A stretch of 64,000 nt of DNA from Phakellia ventilabrum (GCA_963921505.1 OY997382.1:7227360-7291359); one strand, 5' to 3'; shown: positions 21,239-32,812, counted from the first letter of the stretch. A program made the numbers and translations. The notes: generated by a model not told the origin, from the letters alone.

Positions 21239-22756
21239 CTACAGGTTGGTGACTTGGTTAGTGTAAGTGACTTGGGTCACTTGGAAGTGAAGGCAGTCAT
21301 CCTTGAGGAACTGACAGTTCTTTTCTGGGTCATAATCCAGATCACTGTGTGGGATGAATTCACGTACACCCACCGCACCTGAGGCTCTTTCTCCAGTGGT
21401 CACTCTACTGGTCACACTTGTTCCAGCAGTTCTGAAATCAATTTTGTACATAAGGTGCTCTTTATCTTGCAGCTGGTTGACTAACGTCACCATGACAACA
21501 CCACGAAAGGGCCATATTAGGTGAATATCAAACCATCCTCTCATGATGTATGCAATTACTGAGATGTATTTCCCTTTAGCACCACTAGCTCCATTAGCAT
21601 CCACTCTGAGGCACATCTTGTACCCATGGGGGTGAGTGTAGAATGGCTCACTGTACCACTCTTTACTATGCCGTTTATGCTTTCTGAACTCTGTTAAAAC
21701 AAGCTCAACAGGGACAACACTAGCATGTGCTCGTATTGCCTGCAGTGATGACTGGTTCTCTTCTTGTTTAGCCTTTAGCTGAACGACTTCTTTCTTCAAA
21801 TTTTCAAAAGCCCAAGTCAGTCCCCCTTCACTCATGCGAATATCGTTTTGTGTCCTTAGTATTTTTTCCTGGAGAGATTCTTTTAAGGCTTCATTCTCCT
21901 TCTCCAATTGGTCAATTTTCCACCGATGTGCATCTAACTCTTTCGTAAGTTGTACAATTTGTCGATCTTTTTCTGCCATCCTTTTTTCAGTGTGTGCTGC
22001 CAGTTGTGCAGTGTGCACCTCTAAGTTCTCAGCTAGGTGGGCTGGCATGTCTTTATGAGGGAGCTGCACCTCACAGCCAGCATAGTGGAAGTCACACTTG
22101 ACTACCACGAGGGGACAGTCTTTGCTGATGTGATGGTTGAGGTTTTGACGCACAGGGCATGCCCCACACTCATTTGGACAGGACACTGGGTAAAATGCAC
22201 AAACTGGCCAGTGCTTGCACGTAATGTCTTCGAAGTTAGTCTCATAGTCACAATATTCACAGCTGCAAGGCCGTTTAATACACTCCGAGACTTGATGTTC
22301 GTTAATGTATCGACGCTGAAAAAATCTATGGCAATGAATGCACTCAACTTCAGCAAACGCACAACCACTAAGCTGTTCATTCACAGCGGGCTCCTCGTTC
22401 AAGTGCCCGTCAAACTCCCTCAAGCTACCTGTCCACTGGCAACCCTCCTTCTCATGGGAGCAGTGTATGCGATATACGGAGAGAGAACGCTGGAGTCTCT
22501 TGTCTGGGAAAACACAGAAATCACTTTCTTTACATGTTGGACAGGGACTCTGCTGGAGTTGCACTCGCTCGATACACACTTGACAGAAGGCGTACCCACA
22601 GCAGGTCACCTGATGGGGCTCACGAAGCACCAGCATGCAGACGGGGCAGTCCGATTGGAGTGATTCTGGTGGACGTTCAATAAACTCACAGTCAAATCCA
22701 AATCTCTCTTGAGAATGTACCTCCATCGAGTAAGACTGTTCTGCTGAAGTTGCCAT
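21239..22756 (-). CDS. TRAF-like RING/zinc-finger/MATH protein T8 (recombinant)
   Basis: Full-length 505-aa frame. Its 3' end (TQVTYTNQVTNL) and downstream flank match T1. Its start (SYSMEVHSQERF, CEF) and the whole 5' flank match T3. It therefore stands where the T1-T2-T3 segment (about 3.7 kb) is absent from the second block, consistent with unequal recombination or gene conversion between T1-like and T3-like units. The MATH domain has YISVIAYIMRGWF. It lacks one residue after CEYC and has CSCEYC for FSCEYC. Confidence 0.9.
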   Translation of the reverse strand: MATSAEQSYSMEVHSQERFGFDCEFIERPPESLQSDCPVCMLVLREPHQVTCCGYAFCQVCIERVQLQQSPCPTCKESDFCVFPDKRLQRSLSVYRIHCSHEKEGCQWTGSLREFDGHLNEEPAVNEQLSGCAFAEVECIHCHRFFQRRYINEHQVSECIKRPCSCEYCDYETNFEDITCKHWPVCAFYPVSCPNECGACPVRQNLNHHISKDCPLVVVKCDFHYAGCEVQLPHKDMPAHLAENLEVHTAQLAAHTEKRMAEKDRQIVQLTKELDAHRWKIDQLEKENEALKESLQEKILRTQNDIRMSEGGLTWAFENLKKEVVQLKAKQEENQSSLQAIRAHASVVPVELVLTEFRKHKRHSKEWYSEPFYTHPHGYKMCLRVDANGASGAKGKYISVIAYIMRGWFDIHLIWPFRGVVMVTLVNQLQDKEHLMYKIDFRTAGTSVTSRVTTGERASGAVGVREFIPHSDLDYDPEKNCQFLKDDCLHFQVTQVTYTNQVTNL

Positions 22757-22979
22757 TCCTGATGTCTATTCGCTGCGTGCAACAGCTATTCATGCGCTTT
22801 CACGTACTTTGAGTACGTTTTCTTTCTTGTTTGTTGCCTCTCTTTTCGGAGGGATACCGCGAACAGTGGGATAATCGCAACTGCAAAAATGGTGGACCTC
22901 GATCTCTTCCGCATTCCAACGTGTTGCATACACGAAGAAAGCTGAGCTCCACCCTGCACGTGACCCACGGTCGTCTGAG
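22757..22979 (-). promoter_or_regulatory. 5' module of T8
   Basis: Same sequence as the T3 module, including gaccctcgatct-type wording and the ctgcacgtgacccacgg E-box near 22,957. Confidence 0.4.
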
Positions 22980-23445
22980 TTGTTTCTTGCACTCTTAGCC
23001 GTATTGATTTGATTAGCAAAGGACTCCTACAATATAACCAATGTACACTTCTAACCATGATATCATTACTTCCAGGTACCATATCATGCAAATCGAGCTC
23101 ATTGAGATTCATTAATTGGGCCGGGGATCCGGAACTTTACCTCAGCACAACCAGCCATGGCCCTGTTGTAAAAGTTACATGCAGTTCGAATTTATAAATT
23201 TTGCAGATATAATTGATACATAATAAGCTCAGATACTAAATATCAGATGGGTGGGGGGTTCTCAATTTCCTGAGTACACATAACAAAATTTTTGTCACCC
23301 AAAATTATGGAGACTTTATCATACAGTGCACCTGCATTATATAGGATAAGATAACAGAAGTTTAGTGCATGCCAACAAAGCACTCAAGCAGCAGCAGAGG
23401 AGTCACTAACGTAACAGTACAACGTGAGAAGTTATTATATTTTTC
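22980..23445. repeat. Type I spacer between T8 and T9
   Basis: Almost identical to 8,506-8,965. No gene. Confidence 0.6.
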
Positions 23446-24978
23446 CTACAGGTTGGTGATTTGGTTTACAATAGTGTACTGAGTGACTCGGGTCACTTGG
23501 AAGTGAAGGCAGTCATCCTTGAGGAACTGACAGTTCTTTTCTGGGTCATAATCCAGATCACTGTGTGGGATGAATTCACGTACACCCACCGCACCTGAGG
23601 CTCTTTCTCCAGTGGCCACTCCACTGGTCACACTGGTTCCCGCAGCAGTTCTGAAATCAATTTTATACGTAAAATGTTCTTTATCTTGCAGCTGGTTGAC
23701 TAATGTCACCATGACAACACCACGAAAGGGCCATATTAGGTGAATATCAAACCGTCCTCTCATGATGTACCCAAACAACGAGACGTATTTTCCTTTAGCA
23801 CCACCAGCTCCATTGGCATCCACTCTGAGGCACATCTTGTACCCATGGGGGTGAGTGTAGAATGGTTCGCTGTACCATTCTTTACTGTGCCGTTTATGCT
23901 TTCTGAACTCTGTTAAAACAAGCTCAACAGGGACAACACTAACATGTGCTCGTATTGCCTGCAGTGATGACTGGTTCTCTTCTTGTTTAGCCTTTAGCTG
24001 AAGGACTTCTTTCTTCAAATTTTCTAAAGCCCAAGTCAGTCCCCCTTCACTCATGCGAATATCGTTTTGTGTCCTTAGTATTTTTTCCAGGAGAGACTCT
24101 TTTAAGGCTTTATTCTCCTTATCCAATTGGTCAATTTTCCACCGATGTGCCTCTAACTCTTCCGTAAGTTGTACAATTTGTCGATCTTTTTCTGCCATCC
24201 TTTTTTCAGTGTGTGCTGCCAGTTGTGCAGTGTGCACCTCTATGTTCTCAGCTAGGTGGGCTGGCATGTCTTTATGAGGGAGCTGCACCTCACAGCCAGT
24301 ATAGTGGAAGTCACACTTGACCACCGCGAGGGGACAGTCTTTGCTGATGTGATGCTTGAGGTTTTGACGCACAGGGCATGCCCCACACTCATTTGGACAG
24401 GACACTGGGTAAAATGCACAAACTGGCCAGTGCTTGCACGTAACATCTTCGAAGTTAGTCTCATAGTTGCCACAGTATTCACAGCTGAAAGGTCGTTTAA
24501 TACACTCCGAGACTTGATGTTCGTTAAAGTATCGACGCTGAAAAGATCTGTGACAATGAATGCACTCAACTTCAGCAAACGCACACCCACTAAGCTGTTC
24601 ATCCACAGCGGGCTTCTCATTCAAGTGCTCGTCAAACTCCCTCAAGCTACCTGTCCACTGGCAGCCCTCCTTCTCATGGGAGCAGTGTATGCGATATACG
24701 GAGAGAGAACGCTGCAGTCTCTTGTCTGGGAAAACACAGAAATCAGTTTCTTTACAGGTTGGACAGGGACTCTGCTGGAGTTGCACTCGCTCGATACACA
24801 CTTGACAGAAGGCGTACCCACAGCAGGTCACCTGATGGGGCTCACGAAGCACGAGCATGCAAACGGGGCAGTCCGATTGGAGTGATTCTGGTGGACGTTC
24901 AATAAAGTCACAGTCAAATCCAAATCGCTGTTGAGAATGTACTTCCATCGGGGAAGACTGTTCTGCTGAAGTTGCCAT
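23446..24978 (-). CDS. TRAF-like RING/zinc-finger/MATH protein T9
   Basis: Full-length 510-aa frame and the block-2 partner of T4, with few replacements (ENIEVHTAQL, QLDKENKALK, GVATGERASG). The C terminus TQYTIVNQITNL is shared. RING, zinc fingers, coiled coil and MATH domain are all uninterrupted, so the T4/T9 pair has stayed open since the block duplicated. Confidence 0.9.
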   Translation of the reverse strand: MATSAEQSSPMEVHSQQRFGFDCDFIERPPESLQSDCPVCMLVLREPHQVTCCGYAFCQVCIERVQLQQSPCPTCKETDFCVFPDKRLQRSLSVYRIHCSHEKEGCQWTGSLREFDEHLNEKPAVDEQLSGCAFAEVECIHCHRSFQRRYFNEHQVSECIKRPFSCEYCGNYETNFEDVTCKHWPVCAFYPVSCPNECGACPVRQNLKHHISKDCPLAVVKCDFHYTGCEVQLPHKDMPAHLAENIEVHTAQLAAHTEKRMAEKDRQIVQLTEELEAHRWKIDQLDKENKALKESLLEKILRTQNDIRMSEGGLTWALENLKKEVLQLKAKQEENQSSLQAIRAHVSVVPVELVLTEFRKHKRHSKEWYSEPFYTHPHGYKMCLRVDANGAGGAKGKYVSLFGYIMRGRFDIHLIWPFRGVVMVTLVNQLQDKEHFTYKIDFRTAAGTSVTSGVATGERASGAVGVREFIPHSDLDYDPEKNCQFLKDDCLHFQVTRVTQYTIVNQITNL

Positions 24979-25205
24979 TCAGTCCTGATCAGGGGTCTAT
25001 TCGCTACGTGCAACAGCTATTCTTGCGTATTCACGTACTTTGAGTACGTTTTCTTTCTTGTTTGTTGCCTCCCTTTTCGGAGGGATACCGCGAACAGTGG
25101 GATAATCGCAACTGCAAAATGGTGGACCTCCGCATTCCAACGTGTTGCATACGCGAAGAGAGCTGAGCTCCACCCTGCACGTGACCCACGGTCGTCTGAG
25201 TTACT
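24979..25205 (-). promoter_or_regulatory. 5' module of T9
   Basis: Full leader, ccttttcggaggg palindrome, and ctgcacgtgacccacgg E-box about 200 bp upstream of the start. Confidence 0.45.
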
Positions 25206-25646
25206 GTTTCTTGCACTCTTAGCCGTATTGATTTGATTAGCAAAGGACTCCTACAATATAACCAATGTACACTTCTAACCATGATATCATTACTTCCAGG
25301 TACCATATCATGCAAATCGAGCTCATTGAGATTCATTAATTGGGCCGGGGATCCGGAACTTTACCTCAGCACAACCAGCCATGGCCCTGTTGTAAAAGTT
25401 ACATGCAGTTCGAATTTATAAATTTTGTAGATATAATTGATACATAATAAGCTCAGATACTAAATATCAGATGGGTGGGGGGTTCTCAATTTCCTGAGTA
25501 CACGTAACAAAATTTTTTGTCACCCAAAATTATGGAGACTTTATTATACAGTGCACCTGCATTATATAGGATAAGAAGTTTAGTGCATGCAAACAAAGCA
25601 CTCAAGCAGTAGCAGAGTCACTAACGTAACAGTACAACGTGAGAAG
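25206..25646. repeat. Type I spacer between T9 and T10
   Basis: Near-identical to 10,736-11,166, with an AATAAA (minus) at 25,550-25,555. No gene. Confidence 0.6.
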
Positions 25647-27158
25647 TTACAGGTTTGTGATTTGGTTTACAATAGTGTAAGCGACTTGGGTCACTTGGAA
25701 GTGGAGGTTGAGGAACTGACAGTTCTTTTCTGGGTCATATTCCAGATCACTGTGGGGGATGAATTCACGTACACCCACCGCACCTGAGGCTCTTTCTCCA
25801 GTGGTCACTCTACTGGTCACACTGGTTCCCGCAGCAGTTCTGAAATCAATTTTATACGTAAAATTTTCTTTATCTTGCAGCTGGTTGACTAACGTCACCA
25901 TGACAACACCACGAAAGGGCCATATTAGGTGAATATCAAACCGTCCTCTCATGATGTACCCAAACAACGAGACGTATTTTCCTTTAGCACCACTAGCTCC
26001 ATTGGCATCCACTCTGAGGCACATCTTGTACCAATGGGGGTGAGTGTAGAATGGTTCGCCGTACCATTCTTTACTATGCTGTTTATGCTTTCTGAACTCT
26101 GTTAAAACAAGCTCAACAGGGACAACACTAGCATGTGCTCGTATTACCTGCAGTGATGACTAGTTCTCTTCTTGTTTAACCTTTAGCTGAAGGACTTCTT
26201 TCTTCAAATTTTCAAAAGCCAAAGTCAGTCCCCCTTCACTCATGCGAATATCGTTTTGTGTCCTTAGTATTTTTTCCAGGAGAGACTCTTTTAAGGCTTT
26301 ATTCTCTTTTACCAATTGGTCAATTTTCCACCAATGTGCCTCTAACTCTTCCGTAAGTTGTACAATTGTCGATCTTTTTCTGCCATCCTTTTTTCAGTGT
26401 GTGCTGCCAGTTGTGCAGTGTGCACCTCTATGTTCTCAGCTAGGTGGGCTGGCATGTCTTTATGAGGGAACTGCACCTCACAGCCAGCATAGTGGAAGTC
26501 ACACTTGACCACCGCGAGGGGACAGTCTTTGCTGATGTGATGCTTGAGGTTTTGACTGCACAGGGCATGCCTCACACTCATTTGGGCAGGACACTGGGTA
26601 AATGGCACAAACTGGCCAGTGTTTGCACGTAATGTCTTCGAAGCTAGTCTCATAGATGCCACAGTATTCACAGCTGAAGGGTCGTTTAATACACTCCGAG
26701 ACTTGATGTTCGTTAATGTATCGACGCTGAAAAAGTCTGTGACATTGAATGCACTCAACTTCAGTAAACGCACACCCACTAAGCTGTTCATCCACAGCAG
26801 GCTTCTCATTCAAGTACTCGTCAAACTCCCTCAAGCTACCTGTCCACTGGCAGCCCTCCTTCTCATGGGAGCAGTGAATGCGATATACGGAGAGAGAACG
26901 CTGGAGTCTCTTGTCTGGGAAAACACAGAAATCAGTTTCTTTACAGGTTGGACAGGGACTCTGCTGGAGTTGCACTCGCTCGATACACACTTGACAGAAG
27001 GCGTACCCACAGCAGGTCACCTGATGGGGCTCACGAAGCACCAGCATGCAGACGGGGCAGTCCGATTGGAGTGATTCTGGTGGACGTTCACAGTCAAATC
27101 CAAATCTCTCTTGAGAATGTACCTCCATCGAGTAAGACTGTTCTGCTGAAGTTGCCAT
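25647..27158 (-). pseudogene. Broken TRAF-like copy T10
   Basis: Block-2 partner of T5. Open pieces are 26,499-27,158 (219 aa), 26,342-26,809 and 25,647-26,024. The TAG near 26,160, the one-base loss near 26,368 and the FI deletion are shared with T5. A private extra base lies near 26,556 (gactgcaca), and part of the C-terminal KDDC segment is lost. It lacks the T5 ten-base deletion. Confidence 0.85.
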
Positions 27159-27320
27159 TCCTGATGTTTATTCGCTGCGTGCAACAGATAGCTATTCATG
27201 CGCTTTAACCCAACTGCAAAATGAGCTCGGCTCTGTGAGCCACTGGCGATGTCTTCCGCATTCCAGCGTGTTGTAGCGCTCATTGGGTCGCGTGCAGGGT
27301 GGAGCTGCGGCTAGCTAGCT
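27159..27320 (-). promoter_or_regulatory. Shortened 5' module of T10
   Basis: Same loss of the leader segment as T5, with E-box CGCGTG instead of CACGTG near 27,290. Confidence 0.4.
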
Positions 27321-28557
27321 CAGCGTTCGAGGCTCGGCATTGCAGAGTTTGCAGGATGTGAGTTAGTCTGCTGACTCTGGTAGGGAGCAGGTTTTACACC
27401 GGTGTCACACCGGATCTGATCACCCCGAAAATTCAATCCTTCTAGACCCCCAAGAGAGTCATTCCGTGGTAGTGACATCACTACTTGTAGCTACCCTAAT
27501 TTCGATTGTATCTACCTGTATACTTGATTTCAAACTTCCACTTGTCTCTTCCACACTTGCGAATCACAAGGCCAACACTATCACGTGCAGCAAAAGCCTC
27601 GTCCATGCACTGACTGTTGCTATGATACTGCTGCTCACCATATAGGGTAAAATGACCTGCATGTACCATATTATGCTGATAAAAGAAAACCTACAAGTAT
27701 GTCAGTTGATAATGAGTCTACATGGTATGCAGATGCTTTCAACATTGCTACATGAGGATAAAATTTAATGTCAAAACAAAAATGTAATCTCCTATGCATC
27801 ACTATAATACTGCTTCTCTGTTGGATAGAAATCTCTGTGAGGCATATCATAGATAATATAGCTTCCCCTAATTATCTATGGGCATATTACGTTTGCATAT
27901 ACCTAGTAATAATCACATGCTGCCTTTGATTGCTAGTATTGATTACAATGCATGTCGATTTAGGTATTTTCTTCGTGTTTGCACTGTTTCTCTGGGTAGA
28001 GTAAATTTATTACTATAAAGAGCAATTCCGGACCCCTTGCTATGCTATGAAGTGGGGTACCCTAACTCTTCTCTCTTCCTCTCTGCAGGTATACAACATG
28101 GAGAACATTATGTACTGCACTGAACCTCCTGATTAAGTACATGCACTCTACAAAAACTGCATGATAAGGCCCCTCCAACTTGAAATTTAAGTCGAGGGCA
28201 TGTAATTCATTAGTCAATATTACCAGAGGCTATTAGCAAAAGAGGGTACAAAAAATTTGCTATCTTAACAATGTCATTAATGAATGAAAGTATGCGTAAT
28301 AACAATGCTGCACATGATCGATGAATCAGCTTGCAGTTGGAGTCCATGGATGAAGCACAGTTTAAACTTTGAGAACAGCCGTCTAATATAGAGATCTAGG
28401 TATGTAAACTATCGGGCTACTTATTATGTCACCCTGAAATATGAGAGTTCATATCCAGGTTAAGGCGATAACGAAGTTCAGTGCATGAAATAAAGTAAAG
28501 ACGAGAGGAGTCATTAACGTAATGGAATATTGTGTGGAATTAGTATCTGGAATGTGG
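27321..28557. repeat. Type II spacer between T10 and T11
   Basis: Block-2 copy of 12,816-14,047, diverging gradually after about 28,440. No gene other than the relic at 28,089. Confidence 0.6.
28089..28135 (+). pseudogene. CEPT1-like last-exon scrap
   Basis: tcctctctgcag acceptor and the gtatacaacatggagaac exon start, as at 13,576. Confidence 0.5.
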
Positions 28558-30060
28558 CTACGTGTAAGTGACTCGGGTCACTTGGAAGTGAAGGCAATCA
28601 TCCTTGAGGAACTGACAGTTCTTTTCTGGATCGTAATCCAGATCGTTTTGTGGGATGAAGTCACGTACACCCCAGGCGTCTGGGGCTATTTCTCCAGTGG
28701 TCACTCTACTGGTGGCCATGGTTCCAGCAGTTCTGAAATTAAATTTGTATGTAAAGTGTTCTTTATCTCGCAGCTGGTTCACTAACGTCACCATGACAAT
28801 ACCACAAAAGGGCCATATTAGGTGAATATCAAACCGTCCTCTGACGATGTACGCGAATACTGAGACGTATTTTCCTTTAGCACCACCAGCTCCATTGACA
28901 TCCACACTGAGGCACATCTTGTACCCATGGGGGTGAGTGTAGAATGGCTCGCTGTACCATTCTTTACTATGCCGTTTATGCTTTCTGAACTCTGTTAAAA
29001 CAAGCTCAACAGGGACAACACTAGCATGTGCTCGTATTGCCTGCAGTGATGACCGGTTCTCTTCTTGTTTAGCCTTTAGCTGAAGGACTTCTTTCTTCAA
29101 ATTTTCAAAAGCCCAAGTCAGTCCCCCTTCACTCATGCGAATATCGTTTTGTGTCCTTAGTATTTTTTCCAGGAGAGATTCTTTTAAGGCTTCATTCTCT
29201 TTTACTAATTGGTCAATTTTCCACTGATGTGCCTCTAACTCTTCTGTAAGCTGCATAATTTGTTGATCTTTTTCTGCCATCCTTTTTTCAGTGTGTGCTG
29301 CCAGTTGTGCTGTGTGGACCACTATGTTCTCAGCTAGGTGTGCTGGCATGTCTTTATGAGGGAGCTGCACCTCACAGCCAGCATAGTGGAAGTCACAGTT
29401 GACCACCATGAGGGGACATTTTTTGCTGACGTGATGCTTGAGGTTTTGACGCGCAGGGCATGCCCCACACTCATTTGGGCAGGACACTGGGTAAAATGCA
29501 CAAACTGGCCAGTGCTTGCACGTAACATCTTCGAAGTCAGTCTCATAGTCACCACAATATTCACAGCTGAAAGGCCGTTTAATACACTCCGAGACTTGAT
29601 GTTCGTTAATGTATCGACGCTGGAAAAATCTGTGACAATGAATGCACTCAACTTCAGTAAACTCACACCCACTAAGCTGTTCATCCACAGCAGGCTTCTC
29701 GTTCAAGTGCTCGTCAAACTCCCTCAAGCTACCTGTCCACTGGCAGCCCTCCTTCTCATGGGAGCAGTGTATGCGATATACGGAGAGAGAACGCTGGAGT
29801 CTCTTGTCTGGGAAAACACAGAAATCAGTTTCTTTACAGGTTGGACAGGGACTCTGCTGGAGTTGCACTCGCTCGATACACACTTGACAGAAGGCGTACC
29901 CACAGCAGGTCACCTGATGGGGCTCACGAAGCACCAGCATGCAGATGGGGCAGTCCGATTGGAGTGATTCTGGTGGACGTTCAATAAACTCACAGTCAAA
30001 TCCAAATCTCTCTTGAGAATGTACCTCCATCGAGTAAGACTGTTCTGCTGAAGTTGCCAT
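28558..30060 (-). CDS. TRAF-like RING/zinc-finger/MATH protein T11
   Basis: Full-length 500-aa frame of subgroup II. It has an N terminus like T8 (SYSMEV), CPARQNLKHHVSKKCPL zinc-finger wording, an EKDQQIMQLTEE coiled coil, and a MATH end with TTGEIAPDAWGVRDF. The DAWGV/GAWGV version of the MATH loop is shared with T3, T12, T13, T14 and T16 and separates them from the GAVGV copies. Confidence 0.9.
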   Translation of the reverse strand: MATSAEQSYSMEVHSQERFGFDCEFIERPPESLQSDCPICMLVLREPHQVTCCGYAFCQVCIERVQLQQSPCPTCKETDFCVFPDKRLQRSLSVYRIHCSHEKEGCQWTGSLREFDEHLNEKPAVDEQLSGCEFTEVECIHCHRFFQRRYINEHQVSECIKRPFSCEYCGDYETDFEDVTCKHWPVCAFYPVSCPNECGACPARQNLKHHVSKKCPLMVVNCDFHYAGCEVQLPHKDMPAHLAENIVVHTAQLAAHTEKRMAEKDQQIMQLTEELEAHQWKIDQLVKENEALKESLLEKILRTQNDIRMSEGGLTWAFENLKKEVLQLKAKQEENRSSLQAIRAHASVVPVELVLTEFRKHKRHSKEWYSEPFYTHPHGYKMCLSVDVNGAGGAKGKYVSVFAYIVRGRFDIHLIWPFCGIVMVTLVNQLRDKEHFTYKFNFRTAGTMATSRVTTGEIAPDAWGVRDFIPQNDLDYDPEKNCQFLKDDCLHFQVTRVTYT

Positions 30061-30310
30061 TCCTGATGTCTATTCGCTACGTGCAACAGCTATTCTTGCG
30101 TATTCACGTACTTTGAGTACGTTTTCTTTCTTGTTTGTTGCCTCCCTTTTCGGAGGGATACCGCGAACAGTGGGATAATCGCAACTGCAAAATGAGCTCG
30201 GCTCTGTGAGCTTAGACAACGATGTCTTCCGCATTCCAGCGTGTCGTAGATATTGCGCGCTCATTGGGTCACGTGCAGGGTGGAGCTGCAGCTAGCTAGC
30301 TCAGCGTTCG
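30061..30310 (-). promoter_or_regulatory. 5' module of T11
   Basis: Leader, then gcgcgctcattgggtcacgtgcagg: inverted CCAAT and E-box about 210 bp upstream, the subgroup II arrangement. Confidence 0.45.
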
Positions 30311-31471
30311 AGCTCGGCATTGCAGAGTTTGCAGGATGTGAGTTAGTCTGCTGACTCTGGTAGGGAGCAGGTTTTATACCGGTGTCACACCGGATCTGAT
30401 CACCCCGAAAATTCAATCCCAAGAGAGTCATTCCGTGGTAGTGACATCACTACTTGTAGCTACCCTAATTTTGATTGTATCTACCTGTATACTTGATTTC
30501 AAACTTTCACTTGTCTCTTCCACACTTGCGAATCACAAGGCCAACACTATCACGTGCAGCAAAAGCCTCGTACATGCACTGACTGTTGCTATGATACTGC
30601 TGCTCACCATATAGGGTAAAAAGACCTGCATGTACCATATGCTGATAAAAGAAAACCTACAAGTATGTCAGTTGATATAGTAACATCTGAAAAATGTATG
30701 TAGACCTTTCAACATTGCTACATGAGGATAAAATTTAATGTCAAAACAAAACTGTAATTTCCTATGCATCATATAAAAACTATAATACTGCTTCTCTGTT
30801 TGATAGAAATCTCTGAGGCATATTACGTTTGTATATACCTAGTAATAATCACATGGTGCCTTTGATTGCTAGTATTGATTACAATGTATGACGATTTACG
30901 TATTTCTTCGTATTTGCACTGTTTCTCTGGGTAGAGTAAATTTATTACTATAAAGAGCAACTCCGGACCCTCCTGGCTATGAAGTGGGGTACCCTAACTC
31001 TTCTCTCTCCTCTCTGCAGGTACACAACATGGAGAACATTATGTCCTGCACTGAACGTCCTCCCTGATAGGCATGATAAGGCCCCTCCAACTTGAAATTT
31101 AAGTTGACGGCATGTGATTCATTATTCAATATTACCAGAGGCTATTTGCAAAAGAGGGTACAAAAAATTCACTATCTTAACAATGTCATTAATGAATGAA
31201 AGTATGCGTAATAACAATGCTGCACATGATCGATGAATCAGCTTGCAATTGGAGTCCATGGATGAAGCACAGTTTAAACTTTGAGAACAGCCGTCTAATA
31301 TATAGAGATCTAGGTATGTAAACTATCGGGCTACTTATGTTGTCACCCTGAAATATGAGAGTTCATATCCAGGTTAAGGCGATAACGAAGTTCAGTGCAT
31401 GACATAAAGTAAAGACGAGAGGAGTCATTAACGTAATGGAATATTGTGTGGAATTAGTATCTGGAATGTGG
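30311..31471. repeat. Type II spacer between T11 and T12
   Basis: As 12,816-14,047, with several small deletions. No gene other than the scrap at 31,020. Confidence 0.6.
31020..31069 (+). pseudogene. CEPT1-like last-exon scrap
   Basis: ctctctgcag acceptor followed by gtacacaacatggagaac. Confidence 0.45.
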
Positions 31472-32812
31472 CTACATGATAGTGACTCGGGTCACTTGGA
31501 AGTGGAGGCAATCATCCTTGAGGAACTGACAGTTCTTTTCGGGATCATAATCCAGATCATTTTGTGGGATGAATTTACGTACACCCCAGGCGCCTGGGGC
31601 TGTGTCTCTACTGGATGCCATGGTTCCAGCAGTTTTGAAATTAATTTCGTATGTAAAGTGTTCTTCATCTCGCAGCTGGTTCACTAACGTCACCATGACA
31701 ATACCATGCAAAGGCCATTTTAGATGAATATCAAACTGTCCTCTCATGATGTACCCGAATATTGAGACGTATTTCCCTATAACACCACCAGCTCCATTCG
31801 CATCCACTCTGAGGCACATCTTGTACCCATGGGGGTGAGTGTAGAATGGCTCGCTGTACCATTCTTTACTATGCCGTTTATGCTTTCTGAACTCTGTTAA
31901 AACAAGCTCAACAGGTACAACACTAGCATGTGCTCGTATTGCCTGCAGTGATGACCGGTTCTCTTCTTGTTTAGCCTTTAGCTGAACGACTTCTTTCTTC
32001 AAATTTTCAAAAGCCCAAGTCAGCCCCCCTTCACTCATGCGAATATCGTTTTGTGTCCTTAGTATTTTTTCCAGGAGAGACACTTGGTCAATTTTCAACC
32101 GATGTGCCTTTAACATTTCCGTAAGTTGTACAATTTGTCGATCTTTTTCTGCCATCCTTTTTTCAGTGTGTGCTGCCAGTTGTGCTGTGTGGTCCACTAT
32201 GTTCTCAGCTAGGTGGGCTGGCATGTCTTTATGAGGGAGCTGCACCTCACAGCCAGCATAGTGGAAGTCACAGTTGACCACCATGAGGGGACAGTCTTTG
32301 CTGACGTGATGCTTGAGGTTTGGACGTTCAGGGCATGCCCCACACTCGTTTGGACAGGACACTGGGTAAAATGCACAAACTGGCCAGTGCTTGCACGTAA
32401 CATCTTCGAAGTTAGTCTCATAGTCACAATATTCACAGCTGAAAGGCCGTTTAATACACTCTGAGACTTGATGCTCATTAATGTATCGACGCTGGAAAAA
32501 TCTGTGACAATGAATGCACTCAACTTCAGTAAACTCACACCCACTAAGCTGTTCATTCACAGCAGGCTTCTCGTTCATGTGTTCGTCAAACTCCCTCAAG
32601 CTACCTGTCCACTGGCAACCCTCCTTCTCATAGGTGCAGTGAATGCGATATATGGCGAGAGAACGCTGGAGTCTCTTGTCTGGGAAAACACAGAAATCAC
32701 TTTCTTTACATGTTGGACAGGGACTCTGCTGGAGTTGCACTCGCTCGATACACGCTTGACAGAAGGCGTATCCACAGCAGGTCACCTGATGGGGCTCACG
32801 AAGCACGAGCAT
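31472..32812 (-). CDS. 5'-truncated TRAF-like gene T12
   Basis: A 446-aa open frame from an internal Met (MLVLREPHQ) inside the RING. In-frame family sequence continues upstream to QFGFDCEF near 32,880, then breaks into unit-boundary sequence (gagctttggaccactgg). The true start, the first ~18 residues and the ~100-bp leader are deleted. The first RING pair (CPVC) is not covered if translation starts at 32,812. Zinc fingers, most of the coiled coil (a small deletion after LKIDQ) and MATH are open. It is either a recently disabled gene or one using a new upstream exon. Confidence 0.65.
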   Translation of the reverse strand: MLVLREPHQVTCCGYAFCQACIERVQLQQSPCPTCKESDFCVFPDKRLQRSLAIYRIHCTYEKEGCQWTGSLREFDEHMNEKPAVNEQLSGCEFTEVECIHCHRFFQRRYINEHQVSECIKRPFSCEYCDYETNFEDVTCKHWPVCAFYPVSCPNECGACPERPNLKHHVSKDCPLMVVNCDFHYAGCEVQLPHKDMPAHLAENIVDHTAQLAAHTEKRMAEKDRQIVQLTEMLKAHRLKIDQVSLLEKILRTQNDIRMSEGGLTWAFENLKKEVVQLKAKQEENRSSLQAIRAHASVVPVELVLTEFRKHKRHSKEWYSEPFYTHPHGYKMCLRVDANGAGGVIGKYVSIFGYIMRGQFDIHLKWPLHGIVMVTLVNQLRDEEHFTYEINFKTAGTMASSRDTAPGAWGVRKFIPQNDLDYDPEKNCQFLKDDCLHFQVTRVTIM

